The translations under genes were made by a program, and so were the position numbers. Below, piece by piece: positions 45,691 to 54,600 of a stretch of DNA of 64,000 nucleotides. The notes under the pieces were generated by a model that was given only the letters and a program-made list of their open reading frames with translations, made no database searches and was not told where the DNA came from. Numbering within the stretch: the stretch's first letter is position 1; each line of letters opens with the position of its first letter. The stretch is taken from contig JAANAU010000005.1 in the NCBI GenBank assembly GCA_011089965.1, positions 1 to 64,000 of the forward strand. The letters run 5' to 3'. The stretch is from Magnetococcales bacterium (GTDB lineage: Bacteria; Pseudomonadota; Magnetococcia; Magnetococcales; Magnetaquicoccaceae).

Positions 45691-46665
45691 TTACAAGAGA
45701 TCCTTGACCACTTCTCGCTCCTGGCGCAACTCATCCAGAACCTTGTTGAACTTGACCTGCCCCCAATCCGACAAGGTCAACCCCTCCACGATCTCCCAGC
45801 CATCCCCCTTGACCCGCAAAGGATAACCAAAGATCAGTCCCGGATCCACCCCATACTCGCCGGTGGAAAGGACCGCCGCCACAAACCAATCCCCCTCCGG
45901 GGTGGGTTGACGCAACGACAGCAGATGATCCAAAGCAGCAATGGCACCAGAGGCGGCACTGGAAGAACCGCGCGCCTTGATGACCACAGCCCCGCGCGTC
46001 TGCACATCCGGAACAAAGGTCTCTTGCAACCAGTTCTGATCGGTGATCACATTGGTCAAAGGTTGACCATGGATCCGGGCATTTTCAAAATCCGGATACT
46101 GATTGTTGGAGTGGTTGCCCCAAATCGCCAGATTGGTGACCGCTGTCACCGGCACACCGGCCTTTTTGGCCAACATGGTCTTGGCACGGTTGTAGTCCAA
46201 ACGCATCATGGCAGAGAAACGATCCTTGGGCACATCGCTGTTGCTCATGGCAATCAGACAGTTGGTATTGCACGGATTGCCCACCACCACCACACGCACG
46301 TCCGCAGCAGCCCGATTGAGGGCCTGGCCCTGTCCCACGAAAATCGGCCCGTTCACCCGGATCAGATCCGCCCGTTCCATACCCGGCCCGCGCGGACGGG
46401 AACCGATCAACAAGGCCGCATTGACCCCGTCAAACGCCTGGTTCGCCTGATCGGTCATCTCCACACCCACCAAAGTCGGAAAGGCGCAGTCGTCCAACTC
46501 CATCACCACCGATTCCAACACCTTCATCGCAGGCGGAATCTCCAACAGACTCAAATGGACCGGTCGATCCGGACCAAACACAGCGCCAGAGGCCAAACGA
46601 AAAATTGCACTGTAGGCAATTTGACCAGCGGCACCGGTCACCGCCACACGAATCGGTTCTGCCAT
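45691..46665 (-). CDS. mdh: Malate dehydrogenase (cytosolic MDH1-like type)
   Basis: 324 residues. The NAD site [19 protein letters not shown], the substrate arginine loop [19 protein letters not shown] and the catalytic His in [13 protein letters not shown] mark the MDH1-like group rather than the LDH-like MDH. It converts malate and oxaloacetate with NAD. It is the first gene of a minus-strand group with apgM and the TMTC-like gene. GAGGAG lies just upstream of the start. Confidence 0.95.
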   Translation of the reverse strand: MAEPIRVAVTGAAGQIAYSAIFRLASGAVFGPDRPVHLSLLEIPPAMKVLESVVMELDDCAFPTLVGVEMTDQANQAFDGVNAALLIGSRPRGPGMERADLIRVNGPIFVGQGQALNRAAADVRVVVVGNPCNTNCLIAMSNSDVPKDRFSAMMRLDYNRAKTMLAKKAGVPVTAVTNLAIWGNHSNNQYPDFENARIHGQPLTNVITDQNWLQETFVPDVQTRGAVVIKARGSSSAASGAIAALDHLLSLRQPTPEGDWFVAAVLSTGEYGVDPGLIFGYPLRVKGDGWEIVEGLTLSDWGQVKFNKVLDELRQEREVVKDLL

Positions 46666-46801
46666 ATTGTCATCTCCTCTGGGTGTCGATGGTTAAGAAA
46701 GGGGAATCATTTTTTCTTGCTGCTCTATAAAATGACTCAAGGACCGATGGGTTGCAACCGTTGCCAAACAGCCCGGACGAAATATCAACGCCTCGCCCCT
46801 T

Positions 46802-47989
46802 TCACGCCTGCTCCAAAGCCTGATCCAGATCGGCCAACAGATCCTTGACCTCTTCCAACCCGATGGAGAAACGGACCAGACCCTCGGTAATGCCGGCAGC
46901 ACTCCGTTCGGCGTCGGTCAGCTTGGCATGGGTGGTGGTGGCCGGATGGGTCACCAGCGTGCGGGCATCCCCCAGGTTGGCGGTCATGATGGCCAGCTTC
47001 AACCCGTTCATGAACCGGAAGGCCCGGGCGCGACTGCCCAGATCCAGACAGACAATCGCGCCAAAACGCCGCATCTGTCGCGCAGCCAACTCCTGCTGGG
47101 GATGGGAAGCCAGGCCAGGATAGAGCACCCCGCCGGTCACTGCCGGATGAGCCGCCAGATGGGCGGCCACATGCGCGGCATTGTCGCAATGACGCTCCAT
47201 GCGCAATGACAAAGTCTCCAATCCCTTGAACAAAACCCAGGCATTGAACGGCGACAACGACGCCCCGGTATTGCGCAACATCGGATAGACGTGATCCATC
47301 AACAACGCACGCGGCCCGGCAATCACCCCGCCCAACACCCGCCCCTGACCATCGATGTACTTGGTGGCCGAATGGACCACCAGATCGGCACCCAACTCCA
47401 AAGGGCGTTGCAGACACGGGGTGCAGAGCACATTATCCACGGCCAGCAAAACCCCTCTGGCGCGCGCCAAACCGGCCAAGGCCGCCAGATCCACCATCTC
47501 CAGGGTCGGATTGGCCGGGGTTTCCAGAAAAAACAGCCGTGTCGCCGGTGTGATCGCCTCTTCCCAGCCGTTCAGATCAGAGAGTGTCACCCGGGTCACG
47601 CCGATACCCATGCGTTTGAGCAGGGTGTTGGCGATGTTGGTGGTGGAGCCGAAAACCGAACGGCTGATCACCACATGATCCCCGGCAGAGAGCAGCGACA
47701 AGAACAGCATGGTGATGGCCGCCATGCCCGAGGCTGTGGCAATGGCGTGTTCGGCCTGCTCCAAAGCGGCCATGCGCTCTTCAAAGAGTGCCACGGTCGG
47801 GTTGGTGAAGCGGCTGTAAAGGTTGCCCTCCTCTTCACCGGCAAAGACCGCGCGCGCCTGTTCGGCAGAATCAAACCGAAAACTCGATGTCAGATAGACC
47901 GGCGGACTGTTCTCCCGTTCCAAAGAGGTGGCGCGCCCCATATGCAGAGCGCGTGTTGCCAGACCATATGCGCTGAAATCCTGTTCCAT
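46802..47989 (-). CDS. metZ: O-succinylhomoserine sulfhydrylase
   Basis: 395 residues from ATG 47989 with the strong ribosome site AGGAGGGGAGAG; the longer frame is not needed. This is a Cys/Met-metabolism PLP enzyme: YSRFTNPTV, ATASGMAA, VDNVLCTP and the PLP lysine in VHSATKYIDGQGRVLGG. GLATRALHMG at the start and the overall pattern fit MetZ, which makes homocysteine directly from O-succinylhomoserine and sulfide. A cystathionine gamma-synthase or O-acetyl enzyme is possible but less likely. Confidence 0.87.
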   Translation of the reverse strand: MEQDFSAYGLATRALHMGRATSLERENSPPVYLTSSFRFDSAEQARAVFAGEEEGNLYSRFTNPTVALFEERMAALEQAEHAIATASGMAAITMLFLSLLSAGDHVVISRSVFGSTTNIANTLLKRMGIGVTRVTLSDLNGWEEAITPATRLFFLETPANPTLEMVDLAALAGLARARGVLLAVDNVLCTPCLQRPLELGADLVVHSATKYIDGQGRVLGGVIAGPRALLMDHVYPMLRNTGASLSPFNAWVLFKGLETLSLRMERHCDNAAHVAAHLAAHPAVTGGVLYPGLASHPQQELAARQMRRFGAIVCLDLGSRARAFRFMNGLKLAIMTANLGDARTLVTHPATTTHAKLTDAERSAAGITEGLVRFSIGLEEVKDLLADLDQALEQA

Positions 47990-48185
47990 CCGCTCTCCCC
48001 TCCTGCCAAAGGCTTGCCCGCCACACCCGACGCCAATCGTGAGCCAAAAAAGGATTGTATGCCCCAAAGAGCCGGGAACAAAAGGGGATGCCTATCGATT
48101 CAGACCGTGACAGCACCACCAAAGGTTCCCGACATTCGTTAAAAAAGGATGTTCATTTGCAATGGATCCCGTGCAAAAAATCCTC

Positions 48186-48191
48186 TATACT
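48186..48191 (+). promoter_or_regulatory. Possible -10 box of the DHH gene
   Basis: TATACT in an otherwise GC-rich spacer, 48 bases before the ATG at 48239. No good -35 is seen at 16-18 bases, so this is tentative. Confidence 0.3.
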
Positions 48192-48238
48192 GGATGGCAA
48201 CAATGAGGAATCACCCTCCGGGTTCTGGGAGCCGTTTC

Positions 48239-49177
48239 ATGTCGCAACCGCAAAAATACCGTCTCGTCACCCGCAGCGATTTCGATGGACTGGTCAGTGC
48301 CATGCTGCTGCGTGATCTGGACATCATCGATGAAATCCTGTTCGTCCAACCCAAGGACATGCAGGATGGCCGGATTCCGATCACGGAACGGGATATCATC
48401 ACCAATCTGCCCTATGTGGATGGTGCCCATCTGGTATTGGATCACCATGCCAGCGAAGTGGAACGGGCCGGAGAATCCTTGCGACAGAACCATATCATCC
48501 ATCCGGAAGCGGCATCGGCTGCGCGTGTGGTGTACAACCACTTTGGCGGCAAATCCGCCTTTCCCCACGTGCGCGATGACATCCTGGATGCCGTGGACAA
48601 AGCCGACTCCGGACAACTCGACGAAGATGACGTGCTCTATCCCAAAGGGTGGATGCTTCTGAACTTCATCATGGATCCGCGTACGGGCCTTGGACGTTTC
48701 AAGGAGTTTCGCGTTTCCAACTACCAACTGATGATGGATCTGATCGAATATTGCCGCCGCCACTCGGTGGAGGAGGTGTTGGCCTTGCCGGATGTCCAGG
48801 AACGGGTCGAATTCTATTTCGAGCAGGAGGAGTTGTTCAAGACCCAGATCCAAACCCGTACCAAAATCCACAACAATCTGGCTGTCCTCGATCTGCGTCA
48901 CGATGACATCATCTATCCAGGCAGCCGTTTCATGATCTACGCGCTCTACCCCCAATGCAACATCTCTTTGCACGTATTGTGGGGACCAACGCGCAAGACC
49001 ACGGTCTATGCCCTGGGCAAATCGATCTTCAACCGCACCTCCAAAACCCACATCGGCTCGTTATGCCTGCAATTCGGGGGGGGAGGACACGCAGCGGCAG
49101 GCACCTGTCAGGTTCCAACCTCCAAGGCCATCGAGATCCGCAAGGCCATCGAAGCCAGAATTCTGGCCGATGGATGA
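48239..49177 (+). CDS. DHH-family phosphoesterase (exopolyphosphatase-like)
   Basis: 312 residues from ATG 48239 with GGGAG eight bases upstream. Metal-binding motifs: VTRSDFDGLVSAML (a DFDG variant of the usual DxDG), LDHHASE (the DHH motif), DKADSGQ, and the C-terminal DHHA1-type FGGGGHAAAGTC. The natural substrate (oligonucleotide, cyclic dinucleotide or polyphosphate) is not predictable. It is close in length to the RecJ-like/NrnA group. A lipoprotein gene follows after 10 bases. Confidence 0.82.
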   Translation: MSQPQKYRLVTRSDFDGLVSAMLLRDLDIIDEILFVQPKDMQDGRIPITERDIITNLPYVDGAHLVLDHHASEVERAGESLRQNHIIHPEAASAARVVYNHFGGKSAFPHVRDDILDAVDKADSGQLDEDDVLYPKGWMLLNFIMDPRTGLGRFKEFRVSNYQLMMDLIEYCRRHSVEEVLALPDVQERVEFYFEQEELFKTQIQTRTKIHNNLAVLDLRHDDIIYPGSRFMIYALYPQCNISLHVLWGPTRKTTVYALGKSIFNRTSKTHIGSLCLQFGGGGHAAAGTCQVPTSKAIEIRKAIEARILADG

Positions 49178-49187
49178 TGGCATTCCC

Positions 49188-49589
49188 ATGACCAAACACC
49201 CCTTTCTGATCGTTCCGCTCCTGGGCAGCCTGCTGCTGACCGCCTGCGCCATGGATGCCACCACGCCTGACAGCTCCCTCAAGGAGAACCAGGAGTCCAA
49301 ACCCGCCCCTCGTGAAGCCAAAGGGACAGCCAGCACGATCACCCATCCCAAACCGCCACCACCCCCACCCGGCCACCCCTCCTCGGACAAACCGGAGAAG
49401 CTGATCGGCTCCACCGGACAGGAGTTGATCCGCAAATTTGGTCCGCCCAACCTGACCATGGATCTGACCATGCCCAACCGGGTGCATGCCGAGGGTTATC
49501 TGTACTATCCCAAAGAGGGCAAAGGGTGCATCCACACCTTCATTGTCCTGCAAGAGAACAACAAGGTGATGGATTACTCCTGCCGTTGA
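49188..49589 (+). CDS. Small lipoprotein with SmpA/OmlA-like C-terminal region
   Basis: 133 residues from ATG 49188; ATG 49170 is an alternative. A signal peptide ends in LLLTAC, so Cys20 is the lipidated residue. A low-complexity linker with six prolines in a row follows, then a compact domain (GSTGQELIRKFGPP, HAEGYLYYPKEGKGCIHTFIVL). The GxTxxxLxxxFGxP pattern resembles the BamE/SmpA fold seen in outer-membrane lipoproteins. Function unknown. The last 16 bases overlap the 3' end of the opposing protease gene. Confidence 0.75.
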   Translation: MTKHPFLIVPLLGSLLLTACAMDATTPDSSLKENQESKPAPREAKGTASTITHPKPPPPPPGHPSSDKPEKLIGSTGQELIRKFGPPNLTMDLTMPNRVHAEGYLYYPKEGKGCIHTFIVLQENNKVMDYSCR

Positions 49590-50434
49590 GCGGGCATGGC
49601 CTCGCCTCCGGACGGACACGGAGGGGCTGTCAGAAACGAGGTGCCATCCGGACGCCAGCACTGACGCAACACTTTGCCCCCTCCGCTGGTTGTGGTTGCC
49701 GCAGTGGCAGGAGCAGCCGGAGGCGGCTCCAGGAGTTTTTGACGCCGGACAGGTGGAGCGGCCGAGTCGGACGGTGTGTTTTTTTTCACCTTTTCCGTAC
49801 GCATCTCCGGAGGAGGCATCCTGCTCCCATCCTGCCCCATGGATTGTTCCTGGTTGCGCCGCACAACCGGGATCAACAGTTGCCGCTTGGCCAGGTCCAC
49901 ACGCCAGGCACCAAGCTGCTCCAAGGCCGATGTCCCCAGCAAAGGGGTCGCCTTGGCCGGGGTGACGGCCACCGTGACATTCCGGAGCACCCGGGAGCCG
50001 ATGCGCAAGGAATCCAGGCGCGCCACGGGATGTTGAGCACTGGAGCCATCGGCCAGGGTGGCCTTCGCTGTACCAAGCCAATCCTCGGCACGCAACGCCC
50101 CCTGAATGGTGAGTTTGTCAATCAGATCACTGGGCACCGTCACCAGGTTGGCTCCGGTATCGATCAGAAAATCCACGGTCATGCGCTGATTGATCATGGC
50201 CGGGATCCAATACTGCCCACGAGCACCTTTGGACAGCAGCGGAATCACCTCATCGACAGGGGGGGGATCGCGATCCCGTTCGCCAGGGGCGCAGGTCAAG
50301 CTGCGCACGACCGTACGGCCATCAGGCGTCACGCAGGTGCGCACCTCGGAGGCATCCGCCGACCCGGCTCCTGCTGCTGCCAGCAACCCGCTCCACACCG
50401 CACAGCGTGCCAACCACAACCGCCGCGCAGACAT
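49574..50434 (-). CDS. Secreted retropepsin-like aspartic protease
   Basis: 286 residues. An N-terminal signal peptide of about 28 residues is followed by a short segment with two cysteines (RTCVTPDGRTVVRSLTCAPG). The retropepsin fold has its catalytic motif FLIDTGANLVTVP and the flap/hydrophobic sequences LGTSALEQLGAWRVD (clan AA, DUF/gag-asp type). A proline-rich linker leads to a second, similar cysteine segment (QCWRPDGTSFLTAPPCPSG). The two end segments resemble DUF4124-type repeats. It should dimerise to be active, in the periplasm. It shares ATGA with the upstream phosphatase gene. Confidence 0.75.
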   Translation of the reverse strand: MSARRLWLARCAVWSGLLAAAGAGSADASEVRTCVTPDGRTVVRSLTCAPGERDRDPPPVDEVIPLLSKGARGQYWIPAMINQRMTVDFLIDTGANLVTVPSDLIDKLTIQGALRAEDWLGTAKATLADGSSAQHPVARLDSLRIGSRVLRNVTVAVTPAKATPLLGTSALEQLGAWRVDLAKRQLLIPVVRRNQEQSMGQDGSRMPPPEMRTEKVKKNTPSDSAAPPVRRQKLLEPPPAAPATAATTTSGGGKVLRQCWRPDGTSFLTAPPCPSGGEAMPAQRQE

Positions 50435-51102
50435 CAGATCCCCACCACTGGCAACAGATCCGGCAACTGCTCCAACCAGTAATCCGGATGTGCCCGGGCC
50501 AGACGGATGCGATCATGACAACCATACGTCACGGCTGCACTGCGTACCCCGGCATGACGGGCCATGATCAGATCATAATCGGTATCCCCCACCATCAAGG
50601 TACGATCCGGGGCGCACAGGGTTGCAGCCAGGATCTGCTCGATCATGGCGGGATGGGGTTTGCTCGGGGCCTGGTCCGAGGTCATCAACACGGCAAACAA
50701 CCCCTCCAGACGCTGCTCCCGCAAGGTCCGCTCCAACCCGCGCAAGGACTTGCCGGTCGCCACGGCCATGGTGACGCCCTGATCGCGCAACTGCTCCAAC
50801 GTGACGCGCACCCCTGGGAACAAAGGAGTCGTCAACTCACCCCCATCGGCCAGGTGTTGATAATGGCGTTTGTACGCCCCCACGGCCTGATCGAGCAGAG
50901 CGGGAGAACCCTCCGGCAACAAAACGGCCATGGCCTGATGCAAGGACAAACCCACCACAGCCGCGATCTGCTCCCGTGACACCTCCGGCGCCCCATCCAT
51001 TTCGGCCAGCGCCAGTCGGGCCGCATGAACAATCCCATCCAGACTGTCCACCAGCGTGCCATCGCAATCGAAAACGACCAAATCAAAAGCCAATCCGGGC
51101 AT
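50434..51102 (-). CDS. HAD-superfamily phosphatase (phosphoglycolate phosphatase-like)
   Basis: 222 residues from ATG 51102 with GGAGG upstream. HAD motifs: FDCDGTLVDS (nucleophile Asp), VATGKS (motif II), KPHPAMIE (motif III Lys), VGDTDYD (motif IV). A helical cap lies at about 16-85. The substrate is not certain: Gph, PpaX and beta-phosphoglucomutase share this pattern. It is translationally coupled to the protease downstream. Confidence 0.85.
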   Translation of the reverse strand: MPGLAFDLVVFDCDGTLVDSLDGIVHAARLALAEMDGAPEVSREQIAAVVGLSLHQAMAVLLPEGSPALLDQAVGAYKRHYQHLADGGELTTPLFPGVRVTLEQLRDQGVTMAVATGKSLRGLERTLREQRLEGLFAVLMTSDQAPSKPHPAMIEQILAATLCAPDRTLMVGDTDYDLIMARHAGVRSAAVTYGCHDRIRLARAHPDYWLEQLPDLLPVVGI

Positions 51103-51295
51103 CCCATACCTCCAGGGGTTGATATCCTGTATGAACGGTCAGAACCATACCGCATCCATCAAGGGTGCGGTATTTGCACCAAAGAGTCCAGGGGCCTGTA
51201 GTCTATGGCCAATGATGGGTGTCCAGACGATAGAGCCTGTGGTGTTTGTCAGCGTATCCTCTGTGCCAATGATAAGCGAGACACTGACCCCACAA
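51103..51295. other. Intergenic region downstream of repeats, upstream of the HAD gene
   Basis: No gene seen; an 80-codon plus-strand frame here looks random. It should carry the promoter for the HAD-protease pair on the minus strand. Confidence 0.35.
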
Positions 51296-51602
51296 TAAAT
51301 TAAACCAAAATCATTTTAAAATGCGTCATTTGCTTTGTCAGACGTTACCCCAAAACCCACCAAGGGCCATATTATCCAATTATTGAAAAAAAGAGGGGGT
51401 CTGGGGGATTCATCCCCCAGGGTTTTAATGTTTTAATGTTTTAATTCTTAAAAAATAAATTATTAATATTTTTGTTTACAACACTAAAAAAATTTAAAGG
51501 ACTAAAGTCCCAGGGATACCCCCCTGGACCCCTGATCATGGTGCATTGACTCTCTGCTGATCTAAGAATCACCAAACAGCCTCTCATGGGTGCGGTTTAA
51601 AT
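51296..51602 (-). repeat. Family 1 repeat (51375-51584, inverted) nested inside a family 2 repeat
   Basis: Outer parts are family 2: 51296-51374 reads TTAAACCAAAATCATTTT through AACCCACCAAGGGCC, and 51585-51602 reads CATGGGTGCGGTTTAAA. Between them is an inverted family 1 copy with CTGGGGGATTCATCCCCCAG at 51401-51420, the AT-rich core, a decayed left hairpin near 51512-51535, and the tip AAGAATCACCAAACAGCCTCT ending at 51584. Read on the minus strand it lies after the hybrid kinase stop (51615). Confidence 0.75.
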
Positions 51603-51614
51603 GTCGTTTGACAG

Positions 51615-54600
51615 CTATCGAATCAGCAATAAAACCTGTTCAATCTGCTGTCCCAACCGGACAACAAATGCACGACTCTCATCCCAGTCTGCCATCTCCA
51701 CCCGGCCCTTGAATTTGATGGCCTGTATGGCAATCTGGTTCGCACCAATATCGTTCGAGATTTTTCTCAACACCTCCACCATCTGAATGGCCTGAGCAGT
51801 ATTCTTTTGGGCCATGGCTGCTTGTAACGATTCAAAAATTTGCGGCGCTTCGTTCATGAAAACATTTTTTGCATGAGCCAATGTCTCGGCATCGACCTGC
51901 ACATCTTTCAGAACCACAGCGTTCTCGCCACGCTTTCTGGGTTTGGTAAATGGTTCGATGATCTGGAGCAACTCAACCGGGCGATACGGTTTACGCAAAA
52001 AGCCGTTCATGCCGATTGCCAAACATCGCTGCTCTTCACTCTTCAGCGCATTGGCGGTCACGGCAATCACAGGAATCTCCGGATTGACCGTTGCCGAAGA
52101 GATGGATTGCCGTATTCGTTCGGTGGCTTCAAAGCCATTCATGACCGGCATTTGCAGATCCATCAACACCACATCAAAGGCATACTGCTGCTGTTCAAGC
52201 AGCAGTATCGCCTCCCCTCCGTGATTGGCAATGGTGACAATATGACCTGCCTGCCTTAAAATGCTGGATGCAAGTTGTTGATTGGAGATCAGATCTTCCA
52301 CCAGCAAAATGCGCATCGGCATGATATCCGTGCGACGTTTGATGGCACGATTGTGTGGTGCGCTGTCGCTGGCAATCGGCACCCGCCCAAGAATTTGATT
52401 GAGGCATTTTAACAGCTGGAAACGCCGCACCGGCTTTTTCAACGAAAGGGCACCCTGCAACCAACCATGACGCTCAACGGCATGCATCCCCATGTTGGTT
52501 GGCAGCAACACCACGATGCCACGATAACCCGCATGACCTTCCATCCGTTCGGCCTGAGGCCATTCCTGCCGCAACAACACCTCATCCAACAAGAGTGCAT
52601 CAAAAGGCTGTCCAACCTCACGGGCCTGGTCAAGCCGCGTCAACACTTCATCCGGATCCCCCACCACCTCAAACCCGGCCCCAAAACCAGCCACCATGTC
52701 GCACAGATTCTCTCGACCCATGACTGCACCACCGCCAATCAATACCCGCACATCCGCAAGCAGTCGTGCCGGAGGGCCATTCTTCTCCGCACGTTCATTT
52801 CGGATCATATGGTCAGGAATATCTTTCTGGACCCTCTCACCAATTCCCAGACGAACCGTAAAATGAAAAACACTGCCCTGACCGACACAACTCTCAACCC
52901 ACAGTTTGCCGTTCATCATCTGCACCAGATGCCTGCAAATGCTCAAACCAAGGCCGGTGCCACCATATTGACGCGATGTGGAATCATCAACCTGACTGAA
53001 ACTGTCGAATATCATGTCCAGCTTGTCAGCCGGAATCCCGATACCGCTGTCCATGACTGAGACATGCAAGACAATCGACTGTTGATCTGTTGGAGCCGAT
53101 TCGGTCTGCTCTATACGCACAGCCACAAAACCCGTATGGGTGAATTTGATGGCATTGTTGATCAAGTTGATCAGGATTTGTTTCAGACGCAACGGATCGC
53201 CGATCAAAGTCTCAGGCAAATCCCACGCAATATGACAAAACAGATCCAATCCCTTTTGATGGGCCTTGATGGACAGGGTCGTACAGGCATCTTCCATCCG
53301 GCCACACAGATCGAAAGGAATCTGCTCCAGAGTCAAATGACCGGCTTCGATCTTGGAAACATCCAGAATATCATTGATAAGATCCAACAAAGACAAAGCC
53401 GCATTGGAAACGATCTGTAAATTGCTTTGTTCTTCCTCGCGTGACAAGGAACCGGACAGAATCAGATCGGTCATTCCAATGATGGCATTCATGGGACTGC
53501 GAATCTCATGGCTCATATTGGCCAGAAAGGCACTCTTGGTCCGATTGGCTGCTTCGGCTGTCAACTGTTTCTGTTCCATCTGGAACGCTGCCAACCGCTG
53601 CTTCAGAATTTCTGCGGCATTGCGCCTGAGGGTTACTTGCGCCCGAATGCGTGCCATCAACTCTTCGCGCTGAAACGGTTTGATCACATAATCCACGGCC
53701 CCCAGACGCAAGGCACTGGAAATGGCGGAAGTTTGATCCCTGGCAGAAAGCACGATGACTGGCGGAGGTTGGGGATCGATCCTGGTTTGCAAATCGGCCA
53801 GGACATCATATCCGGAAATTTCCGGCATCATCAGATCCAACAACACCAGATCAACCCCCCCCTTCTGAAGCAGCTCCAGACATTGTTGTCCGTTTTCCAG
53901 CTCAATGATCTGACAGAAGTGGGAGAGATTGGCCCGGATCACCTCCCGGTTGATGGCATCGTCATCCACCACCAGAATGACGGCCTCCAGTTGGCTCTCC
54001 TTCTCCTGGCCGACAATTTCCGACAAAAGCGGCACAGGCGCTGAGGTCGACTCTGGCAAAGAGGGTGACACGGGCACAACGGCTGGCACAACCGGCAGCA
54101 TCTCCCGTCGTTGCCAGAATGCCTCCAGCATCTCCTGGGTGACATCCTCTTGCAAGGGCAGCAGCACCGTAAACACCGTACCCACCCCAGGCGTACTGGT
54201 CAGGCGAATGATTCCACCCAAGGATGAAACGTATTGTTTCACAATGGCCAATCCCAGTCCTGCACCTTCATGGGTACGATTCTGGGAAGCAAAGCCCTGC
54301 TGAAAGCGATCAAAAACCTTTTCATGAAATGCCGGGTCAATGCCGACGCCGCTATCCTCCACCGCAATCCCCACGGCAAAGCCATCCAGTGCAACCATCC
54401 GCACATGCACCCCTCCTGCATGGGTGAACTTGACAGCATTTCCGATCAGATTCATGAAAACCATATCCAGGGCAGTGGGGTCTGCAAGGATTGTCAGACC
54501 GTCATCCCCATGAAACTGAAGAGCAATCCCTTTGGTTTGGACGGTATGTTCAAAACGGGCCAACAATTGATCAAAAAAATCTTTCAAAATGACCGGGATC

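Noticed and set aside
47990-48238. Possible SAM-type riboswitch upstream of metZ
   Set aside because: MetZ genes in alphaproteobacteria often carry SAM-II, but I could not find its conserved pseudoknot sequence; only a generic GC hairpin is present.
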